Notes under the pieces: model-generated | The model's input: only the letters and a program-made list of their open reading frames with translations | What the model was told of the DNA's origin: nothing | Database searches by the model: none | Assembly: GCA_963693285.1 (NCBI GenBank) | Contig: OY848919.1 | Span: forward strand, 2,423,827 to 2,487,826 | DNA from: Xestospongia muta | Taxonomy: Eukaryota > Porifera > Demospongiae > Haplosclerida > Petrosiidae | Direction: 5' to 3' | Length of the DNA: 64,000 bases | Part shown: positions 1-13,000 of the stretch, piece by piece | Layout of the letters: each line of letters opens with the position of its first letter | How positions within the stretch are numbered: position 1 is the first letter of the stretch | Translations under genes and position numbers: made by a program

Positions 1-555
1 TACAACACTGTAATTTTAAAGGTATAGACCATATTATCAGTAACTTTCTCTGTAGAGTGTTATCAGTTATGTATCAGTTGATTAGTTATATGTCTATTAT
101 AATTAATAGAATTATGAAGTCTATTATATTAAATATAATACCTTCTATAATGATAATATGATATTGAGTAAGTCTTTCATGCATCAAGTTAATGTATCAA
201 CATTTTATATGTGTTGTACACAATGATGTTCACTATCTGTGACAGAAATATTCTTTCCATAACATGACATAATAAAGCTTAATTTGAATGTATTATATAA
301 AATATAATACCTCTATTGTGACATAAGTGTACGTTGTACACATGTCCAATATCTGTGACAGAATTATTCTTTCTATATCACAACATAAAACTCATTTTGA
401 ACATTTTCGTATATCTATTCACAATATGGAATATAAGTACATCACTTCTTAGGATACATTGTATTCATAACATTAAAATTTTAGTTTGATTTTTGATAGA
501 TCAGTTGAGAATTACTTCACTTTACTTTCAGTTTTAAAATAAATGTTTTAATTAT

Positions 556-563
556 TATATAAA
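556..563 (+). promoter_or_regulatory. TATA box of copy 1
   Basis: The sequence tatataaa is followed by gcctctc and lies 99 bases before the ATG at 655. The same box in the same context precedes all five longer copies. A TATA box normally places transcription start about 25-31 bases downstream, here near 581-594, so the in-frame ATG at 580 would sit at or before the mRNA start. Confidence 0.55.
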
Positions 564-654
564 GCCTCTCTTTCATCAAATGAACAGATTTTTACAGCCA
601 AATTGGTATCCACAGAAATATATCGTATCAACTACAAAGTGGTTATCTGAAGTC

Positions 655-3600
655 ATGTTACTGCAACTTCTTGTTGTCTGCTTGTTACTCAACACTCAAG
701 GAGCTACTTCTCATGAGATTAATATAACTCATAGCAATGAACTGGAGACAGTCTTATGTCATTCTGGTCCATTCAATAATGACACTATTTTAATGTTGTC
801 CACAAATGTTACTCATGAGATTACAAACATGTTATTTTGTCTTGTTAATAATAGTCACTCACTGACTATAAAAAGTGCTTCAAACTCACTTGCTCACATA
901 AAATGTCCTACAGCTGTTGTCTCTCAACCTTCATATCCCACTAGTGGATTTGTTTTTGTTAATCATTATAACCTTACTCTACAGAAATTATCATTCCAAG
1001 GATGTGGTGCTTTCTTGAGAGATCTAGATGAGAGCATCCTGTCATCTATCAACTCTACAACATCTCCAGTATATTTCACAGAGTATCATTCTTCTCTACT
1101 ACTGTTCCTCCATATTGAGACATTATTCATCAAAGAAGTTAATATTTATCAAAATTATGGGTTTTCAATTCTAGCTATTAATCCAATAAATGCTATTATA
1201 GAAAATGTCAATGTCACATCTACAAAAGGTTTCGAGTTTCATCAACATACCAACGTCAGTTTAGGTAATGGAGTGTTGTTATTGTTCACTGATGAAAGCA
1301 ATGTGAAAACTTTACAAAAGAATGTTTTAATAAAAGAGGCAAGATTTGTAAATAATGCTGACTATATCAACAGTATTAAGTGTCTCTCTTATCTTGATAA
1401 TTTATTACATCAAGAAGCATTTGCTTCAATTCCTGTTATTAATGCTGCAGGTTTGACAATAATCTATACTCAACAGAACTTCTCAGCTAATGTCCAAATA
1501 TCTTCAACTATGTTTGCTTATAATATTGGCTCATTCTCAGGTACTGTATTGGTATTACATTTCTACAGTATAACAAACTCCCAAACTATAATAAATAATA
1601 GTAGTTTTGTAGAGAACTACAACATTTTGAGTTGCCATGGAGTTTCTCTCACATTCTTCATGATGTTTAACAAAATCTATCACACTTACCTATCAAATAT
1701 ATACCCACTTAATGTATCTAACAGTGTTTTTAAATCTAGAAATGCAAAGGCTGTTATTGCTTACAAAGCAAATGTTGGAGCAGTCTCTGTTGTTATACAT
1801 AATCCACCACAAAACATAGACTTCAATGTCACTGTAACATTTACTAATGTTACCTTTAGTAAAAATGTTATTGAAACCACAGGAGCATGTCTGTATGCTA
1901 ATACGTATTCTAATAAAGATAGTGGATTGAAACCTTTGATAATAGTTCTAGAAGATGTTATAGCATACAGCAATACACAAGATGGTTCATCAACATCAAT
2001 TTCAAAAGCTGGTATCTTTACAATGGTTAATGTCAAGACTCTTCATATAACTGGATCTAACAGTCACTACCATGACAATTCAGGGTCAGTTTTTGAGTTA
2101 ACTAATACTAATACTATATTGGATGGTAATATGTTGTTCGAAAGAAACAGAGGAGAGAGAGGATCAGTATTCAAGTTATATGGCAGTAGTACATTCCACT
2201 TAAACAATGGACTCAGGGCTACCTTTATCAATAACATTGCTCATACAAAGGGAGGAGCTATTTATGCACAAGATGATATTTATAAGGCCATAAAACAATG
2301 TACATTTCAGTTATCTTACCCCTTTCGAAACATATCATTATTAAATATCAGTATGAAATTCATCAATAACACCGCCGGTCTCTCTGGTAGCTCCATATTC
2401 AGTACTAACTTGTACAATTGCTATATGAAGGAAGTATACTACACTGGTCATCATAATAGAAAAAACTATTATGATAAGATTTTTCATTTCAATTCTTTAA
2501 AACCCAATCCTTTAAACATCTCCACTTTATCTAATAGTCGTTGCATATGTTCCAAAGATCTAACCAAATGTATTACTGGTAATAACAATGAAGTAGTGTT
2601 TCCCAACATCATATCAGTATATCCTGGACAAACATTACATATACCTATGGCAGCTAAAGATGTAGTAGGTAATTATGTGTACACTACAGTGTCTCTTGCA
2701 TTGGCTAAAACAAGAGATAAATCTGGAACTATATCGTTATCACCATTCTCATCATGGTATATATCACCTCATGATGAGAATCAAGTCCTTCTGGAATCAC
2801 ATCAGTGTACTTTAGTTAACTTCACTCTTTATAGAAGGGATAGTAATTCAAAGAGGATTAATGATGCTGTCCTAGTCATATCATCTCCTGATGACTCATC
2901 ATTATTAAAGATAAAGCTTAACTTACTAGATTGTCCACTAGGTTTTGAACTGAATACAGACACAAGTACATGTCAATGTTCACCAGTTATTGATAAACTT
3001 GGTATTGCTGGAGATTATCAACCTACTTGTCTAGTTGTGTCAGACAATTCATATTTACAATATCCGCTTGCTACAATTACCAAACCCGACTCTTCTGCAT
3101 GGGCTGGACTAATGAACATTACAAATGGTACTAATCAAACTACAGTATTTGGTGTGGCACAAACTTGTTATGAATTCTGTAACCTCAATCAGGATTATAC
3201 CACTTTCTTGATAAATGGTTCTGATGTTTTAATAGCTGATCCCAATAATTACCTTGTAAACCATCTTCCACTTTGTCCACCAACTAAAACAGGACCTTTA
3301 TGTTCTACTTGTACTACTGTTAATGGTATCAAGTATAGTGTGGTATTTGGTTCTACAGAATGTAAACAATGTAGTAATTGGTGGTTATTGACACTGATCC
3401 TCTATGCAATAGCTGGTCCCCTCTTTATTTACCTGTTATTTGCTCTCAAACTAACATTAACAACTGGTACACTCAATGGAATTATATTCTATGCTCAGAC
3501 TATTGGTATTATAGATATTAAAATATCATCATCACAGGATATTAGAACTTTACTATATTCAATAACACATGCTTTCCTCTCTATATTGAATCTTAATCTT

Positions 3601-4587
3601 GGCTTTCCTCTATGTTTTTACAATGGGATGACAGAGTTATGGAAAGCTGGTCTCAGTTTACTATTTCCACTTTATCTACTGACAATTGTTGTTGTCCTCA
3701 TTATTCTAAGTCGTTTCTCTCTTAGGATTTCCAATAGAATAGCTCACTCCTCAATTCAAGTATTGGTAACTGTTGTTCACCTTTCTTTCACAAGTATGTT
3801 CACTGCAATATTAAGCATAGTTACACCAATTAATATATACATCAAAGATTCAAGCAAGTCAGTTCTTAACGTTTGGTACAGAGATGGTACAGTTGAGTAT
3901 GGAAGAGGTGATCATTTGATATTGATGATACTAACTACAGTAGTGGTTATTCCTGTCCTACTATCTTATTTCACCATTATTACTGCTGGTCGACCGCTTA
4001 TGAGAGTAGGTAAACTTAGAGAGTATATTCGACCTGTTTATGAAGCTATCCATGCACCTTATCAACACAACAAAGAATTCTTTTTCACAACACGTCTACT
4101 ACTACTTGTGTTTTTTTACATGTTATATGTTCTGTACAGAACTGGTGACACATACAAAGGATATGCAATAGCTATCCCTGTCATTGCCACTTACATGACA
4201 ATTGAAGCATTCTGCAGGCCTTTCTGTAAGTTGTGGTTGAACATGTTGGATCTTTTCGTTATGTGGGACTGTGTCATTGTTTTTGGTATAACATGGTACT
4301 TTTTAAAAGTCAACAGCTCAAATCAAGTCCCCATTATTTTATCAATAACAAACACCATTCTATTCTTGACATTAGTTACTGTTATTATATTTCATATTCT
4401 TTTGGTCACTGGAACATTAAAGAAAATAAAACCAAAATTGTACATACTTCAAATGAAACTCAGTCTTCTTTTTTGTTTCAAAACATGTCACAGTCCACAA
4501 CCTCCAAATTTGAAAACTTCAGATCTCGAAGGGTCATTTTTTGATACCTATGACGAAACCAGAGAACCACTTCTAAGTCCAACATGA
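655..4587 (+). CDS. Copy 1: beta-helix ectodomain, multipass membrane protein (1310 aa)
   Basis: This is a single open exon. I chose ATG 655 because it is shared by all copies and directly precedes a signal peptide (hydrophobic core at about residues 2-12). An in-frame ATG at 580 would add 25 residues but lies only 24 bases after the TATA box. Residues of about 20-750 are rich in Asn, Ser and Thr with many N-glycosylation sequons. They include FxxN- and GGAI-type repeats (near 525-545), as in right-handed beta-helix adhesins. Cys-rich segments follow at about 760-780 and 870-905. Roughly nine hydrophobic spans lie between 905 and 1255. A cytoplasmic tail ends in EPLLSPT. The layout suggests a surface receptor or transporter-like protein, but I do not recognise a named family and the ligand is unknown. 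Copies 1 and 2 share a variant of the block at about residues 580-650 that differs from copies 3-5. Confidence 0.85.
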   Translation: MLLQLLVVCLLLNTQGATSHEINITHSNELETVLCHSGPFNNDTILMLSTNVTHEITNMLFCLVNNSHSLTIKSASNSLAHIKCPTAVVSQPSYPTSGFVFVNHYNLTLQKLSFQGCGAFLRDLDESILSSINSTTSPVYFTEYHSSLLLFLHIETLFIKEVNIYQNYGFSILAINPINAIIENVNVTSTKGFEFHQHTNVSLGNGVLLLFTDESNVKTLQKNVLIKEARFVNNADYINSIKCLSYLDNLLHQEAFASIPVINAAGLTIIYTQQNFSANVQISSTMFAYNIGSFSGTVLVLHFYSITNSQTIINNSSFVENYNILSCHGVSLTFFMMFNKIYHTYLSNIYPLNVSNSVFKSRNAKAVIAYKANVGAVSVVIHNPPQNIDFNVTVTFTNVTFSKNVIETTGACLYANTYSNKDSGLKPLIIVLEDVIAYSNTQDGSSTSISKAGIFTMVNVKTLHITGSNSHYHDNSGSVFELTNTNTILDGNMLFERNRGERGSVFKLYGSSTFHLNNGLRATFINNIAHTKGGAIYAQDDIYKAIKQCTFQLSYPFRNISLLNISMKFINNTAGLSGSSIFSTNLYNCYMKEVYYTGHHNRKNYYDKIFHFNSLKPNPLNISTLSNSRCICSKDLTKCITGNNNEVVFPNIISVYPGQTLHIPMAAKDVVGNYVYTTVSLALAKTRDKSGTISLSPFSSWYISPHDENQVLLESHQCTLVNFTLYRRDSNSKRINDAVLVISSPDDSSLLKIKLNLLDCPLGFELNTDTSTCQCSPVIDKLGIAGDYQPTCLVVSDNSYLQYPLATITKPDSSAWAGLMNITNGTNQTTVFGVAQTCYEFCNLNQDYTTFLINGSDVLIADPNNYLVNHLPLCPPTKTGPLCSTCTTVNGIKYSVVFGSTECKQCSNWWLLTLILYAIAGPLFIYLLFALKLTLTTGTLNGIIFYAQTIGIIDIKISSSQDIRTLLYSITHAFLSILNLNLGFPLCFYNGMTELWKAGLSLLFPLYLLTIVVVLIILSRFSLRISNRIAHSSIQVLVTVVHLSFTSMFTAILSIVTPINIYIKDSSKSVLNVWYRDGTVEYGRGDHLILMILTTVVVIPVLLSYFTIITAGRPLMRVGKLREYIRPVYEAIHAPYQHNKEFFFTTRLLLLVFFYMLYVLYRTGDTYKGYAIAIPVIATYMTIEAFCRPFCKLWLNMLDLFVMWDCVIVFGITWYFLKVNSSNQVPIILSITNTILFLTLVTVIIFHILLVTGTLKKIKPKLYILQMKLSLLFCFKTCHSPQPPNLKTSDLEGSFFDTYDETREPLLSPT

Positions 4588-6392
4588 GACATACATCTCA
4601 AGAACCAGTGTGTGTGTGTGTGTGTATATTAAAGGAATTGTCTGTCTTCTCATATAGATATTCTCATAATTAGTATTTTGTATTAATTATAACTAACTAT
4701 AGTCAGTTTGATCTTTTATTGATATCTGCTTAATTCCGACACTCTATATTTTGTTTCTTGGTATTTATATTCTGTATGCTTTTTTACAAGCTTTGATTTG
4801 CATGCATGTCTGTTTCTTGCTTGTACATACAGTCATAGTTATAAAGTTTAAAATTAATGTAAAACATCATTAAATTGGATTAATAAATGTTCATATTATA
4901 AAATAATTATACCAGTTCTTAAATTTCCACTATGTCATTCTGGTCCATTGAGTATGATGCTATTATAGTGTTGCCCACAAGTGCTACTCATGAGATTACT
5001 AGTGTATCATTTTGACTCTATGGTTAGTTTCATTAGTTGATAGACGTCAAGCTTTAATTTTGAATATCATTGTTATAGGAGTTATATTTAGTCTCATGAA
5101 CCAGCCAAATCCCTAGATTGAACAATGGACATATTTTGGTCATAGGATTAGGTTTGTCTAGCAAGACTAAGTTATGTTGATTTTATGAACTCTGATATCT
5201 CACATAACCTACCACATTGTAGTTTAATTTGCTGTTGTGAATGCCAATAACCTGTTCAGTTAGACTTTGTTATTCAATTATTTGAAACTGAAAGTAAAAA
5301 GATCTCAAACAAAACATTACATGAACAAGTGGTATGTTTTGTTAATATAGTGGTTGTTATTACACGTGTCCAGTAATATGGTCCCATAATATATACGTGA
5401 TGTTACTAAGGGGATAGATATTCTTGTTTGTACTACAAAAACATGATTACTGACAAAAGTAGTTGCTGGTTGATGAAGCATATGGTGAATAGTCTACCTC
5501 TATTTAGCCAATACTAAACAATATGTCTGAATTATTTAATTTGATATAGAAAGGACAAATCAATACTTTCATAAAATTAGTTGTTATACAATTGTTCTCA
5601 GCATATTTCACAATATATGTGTCATCTACTATAGCCACACTTGTAGACCTCTCTCATTCTATGATGCTATTATTATGTCAGTGTTAACTTATTGCTGCAT
5701 ATAGGTCATTAATAAAGGATGAAGTAAAATAAATAGTGAATTTGAAAATCCAGTACTATAATAAACAGGTGATGTCTTATAATAACATGATTGGAATATC
5801 ATAGTCTTATGAAATATACTTAAAATAAAATACTTGTTATACCATAACCAATAACATCAAAACATCAATGTATCCTTTCTATATAAAATAACTGTCAATG
5901 TTTTTGTATTGCTAAATTCAACATATCATAGATATTTCCTTAATAGAATACATTACTTGTCTGTACTAGTACTAGTTAAGACATCCAAGTATTATATGAT
6001 CTATACTGGTATAACATACTACTTCAGTTAGATCAGCTGGAGACTACTTATTAATAGTTCAGTTTCAAAATAGCTCTTTTAAAAGCATTACCCAACATTT
6101 AATATCCAACTGCATTAACAATGTGTTCACTAGTATTATTTGACGCTTACAACTAATGTATTACATACAACACTGTTATTTAAACCAGTAGACCATATTA
6201 ACAGTAACATTCTCTGTATAGTGTTATCAGTTATGTATGAGTTGATTAGTTATATAAAATATAATACCTTCTATAATAATAATAATATAATATTGAGTGA
6301 TTGCATAACAACAAAATGTCAATTTAACTGTTGATATATCAGTTCAGAAATACCCATTTTAGTTTCAATTTCAAAATAATTATCTTAATTAT
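4588..6392. other. Spacer between copies 1 and 2
   Basis: No gene is supported here apart from the relic at 4931-5016. A short TG run follows the stop codon (about 4609-4625), and a possible polyadenylation signal AATAAA lies at 4882-4887. The block from about 5750 to 6330 is the spacer and promoter-proximal repeat also seen before copies 4 and 5. The short open frames here have no coding signature. Confidence 0.6.
4931..5016 (+). pseudogene. N-terminal relic of the array gene
   Basis: This stretch of about 86 bases matches the codons for the early ectodomain of the array genes, from the Cys-His-Ser-Gly-Pro-Phe segment to the Ser-Phe-Cys segment (compare 752-841 in copy 1). The codon after Phe has become TGA. 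Nothing before or after it aligns, so it is an isolated fragment left by deletion or an aborted duplication. Confidence 0.6.
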
Positions 6393-6400
6393 TATATAAA
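6393..6400 (+). promoter_or_regulatory. TATA box of decayed copy 2
   Basis: tatataaa is followed by gcctc, 89 bases before the ATG at 6482. The promoter core is intact although the gene is broken, so the pseudogene could still be transcribed. Confidence 0.45.
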
Positions 6401-6481
6401 GCCTCAAAAAAAACACGTTCTACAGACAAATTTAGTATCTACAAAAATATACCATGTCAATTACAAACTAAAAGTGAGGTG

Positions 6482-9400
6482 ATGTTGCTATTGCTGGAAC
6501 TTGTTGTTTGTTTGTTAGTCAACACTCAAGGACATGAGATCGTAGTAACTCACAGGAATGAACTGGAGACAGTCTTATGTCACTCTAGTCCATTCAATAA
6601 TGACACTATTATAGTTTTGTCCACAAATATTACTCATGAGATTACAAACATATCGTTTTGTCTTGTTAATACTAGTCACTCACTGACTATAAAAAATGCT
6701 ACAAACTCATTTGCTCACATAAGATGTCCTACAGCTAATGTCTCTCAACCTTCATATCCCACTAGTGGATTTGTTTTTGTAAATCTTTACAACCTTACTC
6801 TACAGAAATTATCATTCCAAGGATGTGGTGCTTTTTTGAGAGATCTGGATGAGAGCATCCTGTCATCTATCAACTCTACAACATCTCCAGTATATTTCAC
6901 AGAGTATCATTCTTCTCTACTACTGTTCCTCCACATTGAGACATTACTGATCAAAGAGGTTAATATGTTATCAAATTATGGGTTTTTTGTTCTAGCTATT
7001 AATCCATCAGAGGCATCTATAGAAAATATCAATGTCACATCTACAAAAGGTTTTGAGTTTCATCAACATACCAATGTCAGTTTAGGTAATGGAGTGTTGT
7101 TATTGTTCACTGATGAAAGCAATGTGAAAAATTTACAAAAGAATGTTTTAATAAAAGAGGCAAGATTTGTAAATAATGCTGACTATATCAACAGTATTAA
7201 GTGTCTCTCTTATCTTGATAATTTAGTACATCAAGAAACATTTGCTTCAATTCCTGTTGTTAATTAGGGTCAGTTATTGAGTTAATTAATACTAAAATCA
7301 TATTGGATGGTAAAATGTCATTTAAAAGAAACAGAGGAGAGAGAGGAGCTGTATTCAAGTTATATGGCAGTAGTACATTCCACTTAAACAATGGACTCAA
7401 GGCTACCTTTATCAATAACACTGCTCATACAAAGGGAGGAGCTATTTATGCACAAGATGATATTTATAACACCATAAAACAATGCACATTTCAATTATCA
7501 AAACGCATCAGTATTAAATATCAGTATGATATTCATCAATAACACAGCTGGTCTCTCTGGTAGCTCCATATTCAGTACTAACTTGTACAATTGCTATATG
7601 AATGAATTATACTACACAGGTCATCAAAATAAAAAAGAATATTATGACTCAATTTTTCATTTCAATTCTTTAAAACCCAATCCTTTAAACATCTCCACTT
7701 TATCTAATAGTCATTGCATATGTTCCAAAGATCTAACCAAATGTATTACTGGTAATAACAATGAAGTAGTGTTTCCCAACATCATATCAGTATATCCTGG
7801 ACAAACATTACATATACCTATGGCAGCTAAAGATGTAGTAGGTAATTATGTGTATACTACAGTTTCTCTTACATTGGCTAGGACAAGAGATAAATCTGGA
7901 ACTATATCATTATTACCATTTTCATCATGGTATATATCACCTCATGATGAGAATCAAGTTTTTTTGGAATCACATCAGTGTACTTTAGTTAACTTCACTC
8001 TTTATAAATGGGATAGTAATTCAAAGAGGATTAATAATGCTGTCCTAGTCATATCATCTCCTGATGACACATCATTATTAAAGATAAAGCTTAACTTACT
8101 AGATTGTCCACTAGGTTTTGAACTGAATACAGACACAAGTACATGTCAATGTTCACCAGTTATTGATAAACTTGGTATAGCTGGAGATTATCAACCTACT
8201 TGTCTAATTGTTTCAGACAATTCATATTTACAATATCCTCTTGCTACCATCACAAAACCACCAGACTCTGCTTCATGGGCTGGACTAATGAATATTACAA
8301 ATGGTACTAATCAAACTACAGTATTTGGTGTGGCACTAACCTGTCATGAATCATGTAACCTCAATCAAGATTATACCACATTTTTGATAAATGGTTCTGA
8401 TATTTTAATACGTGATCCCAATATTTACCTTGTAAATTATCTTCCACTTTGTCCACCAACTAAAACAGGACCTTTATGTTCTACTAGTACTACTGTTAAT
8501 GGTATCAAGTATAGCGTGGTATTTGGTTCTTCAGATTGTAAACAGTGTAATAATTGGTGGTTATTGACACTGATCCTCTATGCAATAGCTGGTCCCCTCT
8601 TTATTTACCTGTTATTTGCTCTCAGACTTACATTAACAACTGGTACACTCAATGGAATTATATTCTATGCTCAAGCTATTGGTATTTTAAATATCAACAT
8701 CCTATCATCACAGCAGCTGATTTCTTCAATGTATTTTTCTGCTCGTGTTTTTCTCTTTATTTTGAATCTGAAACTTGGCTTTCCTCTTTGTTTTTACAAT
8801 GGTATGACAGAATTATGGAAAGCTGGTCTCAGTTTACTATTTCCACTTTATTTACTGACAATAGTTGTTGTTCTCATTATCCTCAGTCGTTGAATATGGA
8901 AAAGGTGGTCATTTGATATTGATGATATTAACTATAGTAATAGTTGGTCCTGTTATACTATCTTATATGACCTACCTTGTTGCTGGTCGACCACTTATGA
9001 GAGTAGGTAAACTGAGAGAGTATATTTGACCTGTTTATGAAGCCATTCATGGTCCTTATAAACATGACAGAGAATTCTTTTTTACAACTCGTCTACTGCT
9101 ACTTGTGTTTGTTTATACATTATACATTTCATTCAGGACTGGTGACATTTATAAGGCATTTGTTATAGGTATTCCTACTGTTGCCATTTACATGACAATT
9201 GAAGCATATTGTAGGCCATTTTGTAAGATGTGGGTTAACTTACTTGATCTTTTTATTATGTGGAACTACATCATAGTCTTTGGTATGTCATGATACTTCT
9301 TTAAAATCAATAGTACCAATCAAGTCTCCATTATTTTAATAATAACAACTACTACTGTATTCTTGACATTAGTTACTGTTATTATATTTCATATTCTGTG

Positions 9401-9584
9401 GGTAACTGGAACAATAAAGAAAATAAAACCAAAATTGTACATACTTAAAATGAAATTAATGCTGCTCTTTTATTCTAAAACACATCATAATCCACAATCT
9501 CACAGGCCGGAAATTGCAGATCTTCAAGGGTCATTCTTTGATACCTATGATGAAACAAGAGAACCACTTCTCAGTCCAACATAA
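6482..9584 (+). pseudogene. Copy 2: decayed beta-helix/multipass gene
   Basis: The copy starts with an intact signal peptide and about 260 codons, then carries at least five lesions. A deletion of about 636 bases sits at 7262-7265, between short direct repeats (aat), and leads into TAG. An 11-base deletion near 7501 shifts frame. A deletion of about 179 bases at 8890, with gtt microhomology, leads into TGA. Two Arg/Trp-type codons have become TGA at 9027-9029 and 9291-9293. The end of the gene, including the EPLLSPT tail, is intact. The middle block matches copy 1, while the segment around 8690-8780 matches copy 4 and the last part is nearly identical to copy 3. It is therefore a mosaic as well as a pseudogene. 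AATAAA lies at 9610-9615. Confidence 0.9.
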
Positions 9585-9975
9585 AACATGTGTGTATTTA
9601 TAAACAATTAATAAATCACATTGTGTGTATCAAGTTTAACATTTCATTGATTTAATCAAGATGTCTCTTTATTTAATGTAGGTCTACTTGCAACTAGTGT
9701 CTCTAGTAAATATTACATATGTCATCTGTTTAATAATGATAATTTGTATGCATTCTCTGATCATTTTTAGTTTGTGTACAGAATTATTCTTTCTATATCA
9801 CAACATAAAACTTATTTTGAACGTTTTCGTATATCTATTCACAATATGGAATATAAATACATCACTTCCTAGGATACATTGTATTCATAACATCAAAATT
9901 TCAGTTTGATTTTTGATAGATCAGTTGAGAATTACTTCACTTTAGTTTCAGTTTCAAAATAAATGTTTTAATTAT
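9585..9975. other. Short spacer between copies 2 and 3 with a recombination junction
   Basis: Bases up to about 9775 are the same as the 3' flank of copy 3 (14011-14206). From about 9776 the sequence switches to the promoter-proximal repeat also found at 353-579 before copy 1. About 1.5 kb of the spacer seen elsewhere is missing. No gene is seen. Confidence 0.75.
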
Positions 9976-9983
9976 TATATAAA
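9976..9983 (+). promoter_or_regulatory. TATA box of copy 3
   Basis: tatataaa is followed by gcctctc, 99 bases before the ATG at 10075, in the same context as copy 1. Confidence 0.55.
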
Positions 9984-10074
9984 GCCTCTCTTTTATCAAA
10001 TGAACAGATTTTTACAGCCAAATTGGTATCCACAGAAATATATTGTATCAACTACGAAGTGGTTATCTGAGGTC

Positions 10075-13000
10075 ATGTTACTGCAACTTCTTGTTGTCTG
10101 CTTGTTAGTCAATACTCAAGGAGCTACTTCTCATGAGATTAATATAACTTACAGCAATGAACTGGAGACAGTCTTATGTCATTCTGGTCCATTCAATAAT
10201 GACACTATTATAGTGTTGTCCACAAATATTACTCATGAGATTACAAACATATCATTTTGTCTTATTAATACTAGTCACTCACTGACTATAAAAAGTGCTA
10301 CAAACTCACTTGCTCACATAAGATGTCCTACAGCTGTTGTCTCTCAACCTTCATATCCCACTAGTGGTTTTGTTTTTGTAAATCTTTATAACCTTACTCT
10401 ACAGAAATTATCATTCCAAAGATGTGGTGCTTTCTTGAGAGATCTGGATGAGAGCATCCTGTCATCTATCAACTCTACAACATCTCCAGTATATTTCACA
10501 GAGTATCATTCTTCTCTACTACTGTTCCTCCATATTGAGACATTACTGATCAAAGAGGTTAATATGTTATCAAATTATGGTTTTGCAATTCTATCTATTA
10601 ATCCATCAAATGCTATTATAGAAAATATCAATGTTACCTCTACAAAAAGTGTTGAGTTTTATCGGCAGACTAATATGAGTTTAGGTAATGGAGTGTTATT
10701 ATTGTTCACTGATGAAAACAAAGTGAAAATTTTACAAAATAATGTTTTAATAAAAGAAGCAATATTTGAATATAATATTGATTATATCAATAACATTGAG
10801 TGTCTTTCTGATCTTAATAATTTAGTACACGAACAGACATTTACTTCATTTCCTGTTGTTAATGCTGCAGCTTTGACAATACTCTATACTCAACAGAACT
10901 TCTCAGCCAATGTCCAAATATCTTCAACAATATTTATTCAAAATACCGGCTCATTTTCAGGTGCTATGTTAGTGCTACACTTCAACAGTGTAACCAACTC
11001 TCAGACTGTAATTGATAATGGCAATGTTTTTAGGAAGAACTCCAACTTTTTTAGTTGCCATGGAGCTGCTCTCTCATTTCTGATAACATTCTACGTAAGC
11101 CATAACACTTACAAATCAAATGTATACCCACTTATTGTATCTAACAGTAGTTTTAGTTCACAAAATATTGCTGATATTGCCTATCAATCAAATGCGGGAG
11201 CAGTCTCTGTTGTTATACAGAATCCACCATCAAATAAGAATTTCAATGTCATTGTAACATTTAGTAATGTGACATTTATCAAAAACCTTATCAACACAAC
11301 AGGAACATGTCTTTATTCAACTACATATTCATATGAAGATAGTCCATTGAAACCTCTGATAATTGTTCTAGAAAACGTTGTGGCTTCCAAGAACTCTCAA
11401 GGCGGTTTGTCAACATCAATTTCAAAAGCTGGTATGTTTACAATGATTAATATCAAGACTCTTTATATTAATGGATCTAACAGTCATTATTATGACAATT
11501 CAGGGTCAGTTTTTGAGTTAATTAACACTAACATTATATTGGATGGTAAAATGTGGTTTAAAAGAAACAGAGGAGAGAGAGGAGCAGTATTCAAGTTATA
11601 TGGCAGTAGTACATTCCACTTAAACAATGGACTCAGGGCTACCTTTATCAACAACATTGCTCATACAAAGGGAGGAGCTATTTATGCACAAGATGATATT
11701 TATAAGACCATAAAGCAATGTACATTTCAATTATCTTTCCCCTTTCAAAACATATCATTATTAAATATCAGTATGACATTCATCAATAACACAGCTGGTC
11801 TCTCTGGTAGCTCAATATACACCACTAACCTGTACAATTGCTATATGAACAGAACATACATCATCAGACCTCAAAATACAAAATATTATTATGATTCAAT
11901 TTTCTATATTGATTCTTCAGGACACAGTCCATTAAACCTCTCCACATTGTCTAAGAGTCGTTGCATATGTTCCAAAAACAAATGCAGTTACTGTGATAGT
12001 GACACTGAAATGATTTTACCCAATATCAGAATATCAGTATATCCTGGACAAACATTACATATACCTATGGCAGCTAAAGATGAGATAGGCAATTTTGTGT
12101 ATGCCATAGTTTCCCTTGCACTAGCTAAATCAAAGCATAGTTCTGGAAACCTGCCATTAACACCACTTTCATCATGGTATATCTCACCTCATGATGAGAA
12201 TCAAGTCCTCTTAGAATCTCAACAGTGTACTTTAGTTAACTTCACTCTTTATAAAAGGGATAGTAATTCAAAGAGGATAAATGATGCTGTCCTAGTCATA
12301 TCATCTCCTGATGACTCATCATTATTAAAGGTAAAGTTGAATTTACTAGATTGTCCACTAGGTTTTGAACTGAACACAGACACAGGTACATGTCAATGTT
12401 CACCAGTTATTGATAAACTTGGTATGGCTGGAGATTATCAACCTACTTGTCTAGTTGTTTCAAACTATTCATATTTACAATATCCTCTTGCTACCATCAC
12501 TAGACCACCTGACTCTGCTGCATGGGCTGGACTAATGAATATTACAAATGGTACTAGTCAAACTACAGTATTTGGTGTGGCACTAACCTGTCATGAATCA
12601 TGTAACCTCAATCAAGATTACACCACATTTTTGATAAATGGTTCTGATATTTTAATAGCTGATCCCAATAATTACCTTGTAAATCATCTTCCATTTTGTC
12701 CACCAACTAAAACAGGACCTTTATGTTCTACTTGTACTACTGTTAATGGTATCAAGTATAGTGTGGTATTTGGTTCTTCAGAATGTAAGCAGTGTAGTAA
12801 TTGGTGGTTGTTAACACTAATCCTCTATGCAATAGCTGGTCCTCTCTTCATTTACCTGCTATTTGCTCTCAAACTCACATTAACAACTGGTACACTCAAT
12901 GGAATTATATTCTACGCTCAGGTTATTGGCATTATAGATGTCAAAATTTCTTCATTGCAGCATATTATTTCTTTAATGTATTCATCAGCTCATGTTTTTC

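Noticed and set aside
5750..6080. Spacer repeat considered as a transposable element
   Set aside because: It recurs only at equivalent positions before the array genes and has no terminal inverted repeats or target duplications that I can see, so it is part of the tandem unit.
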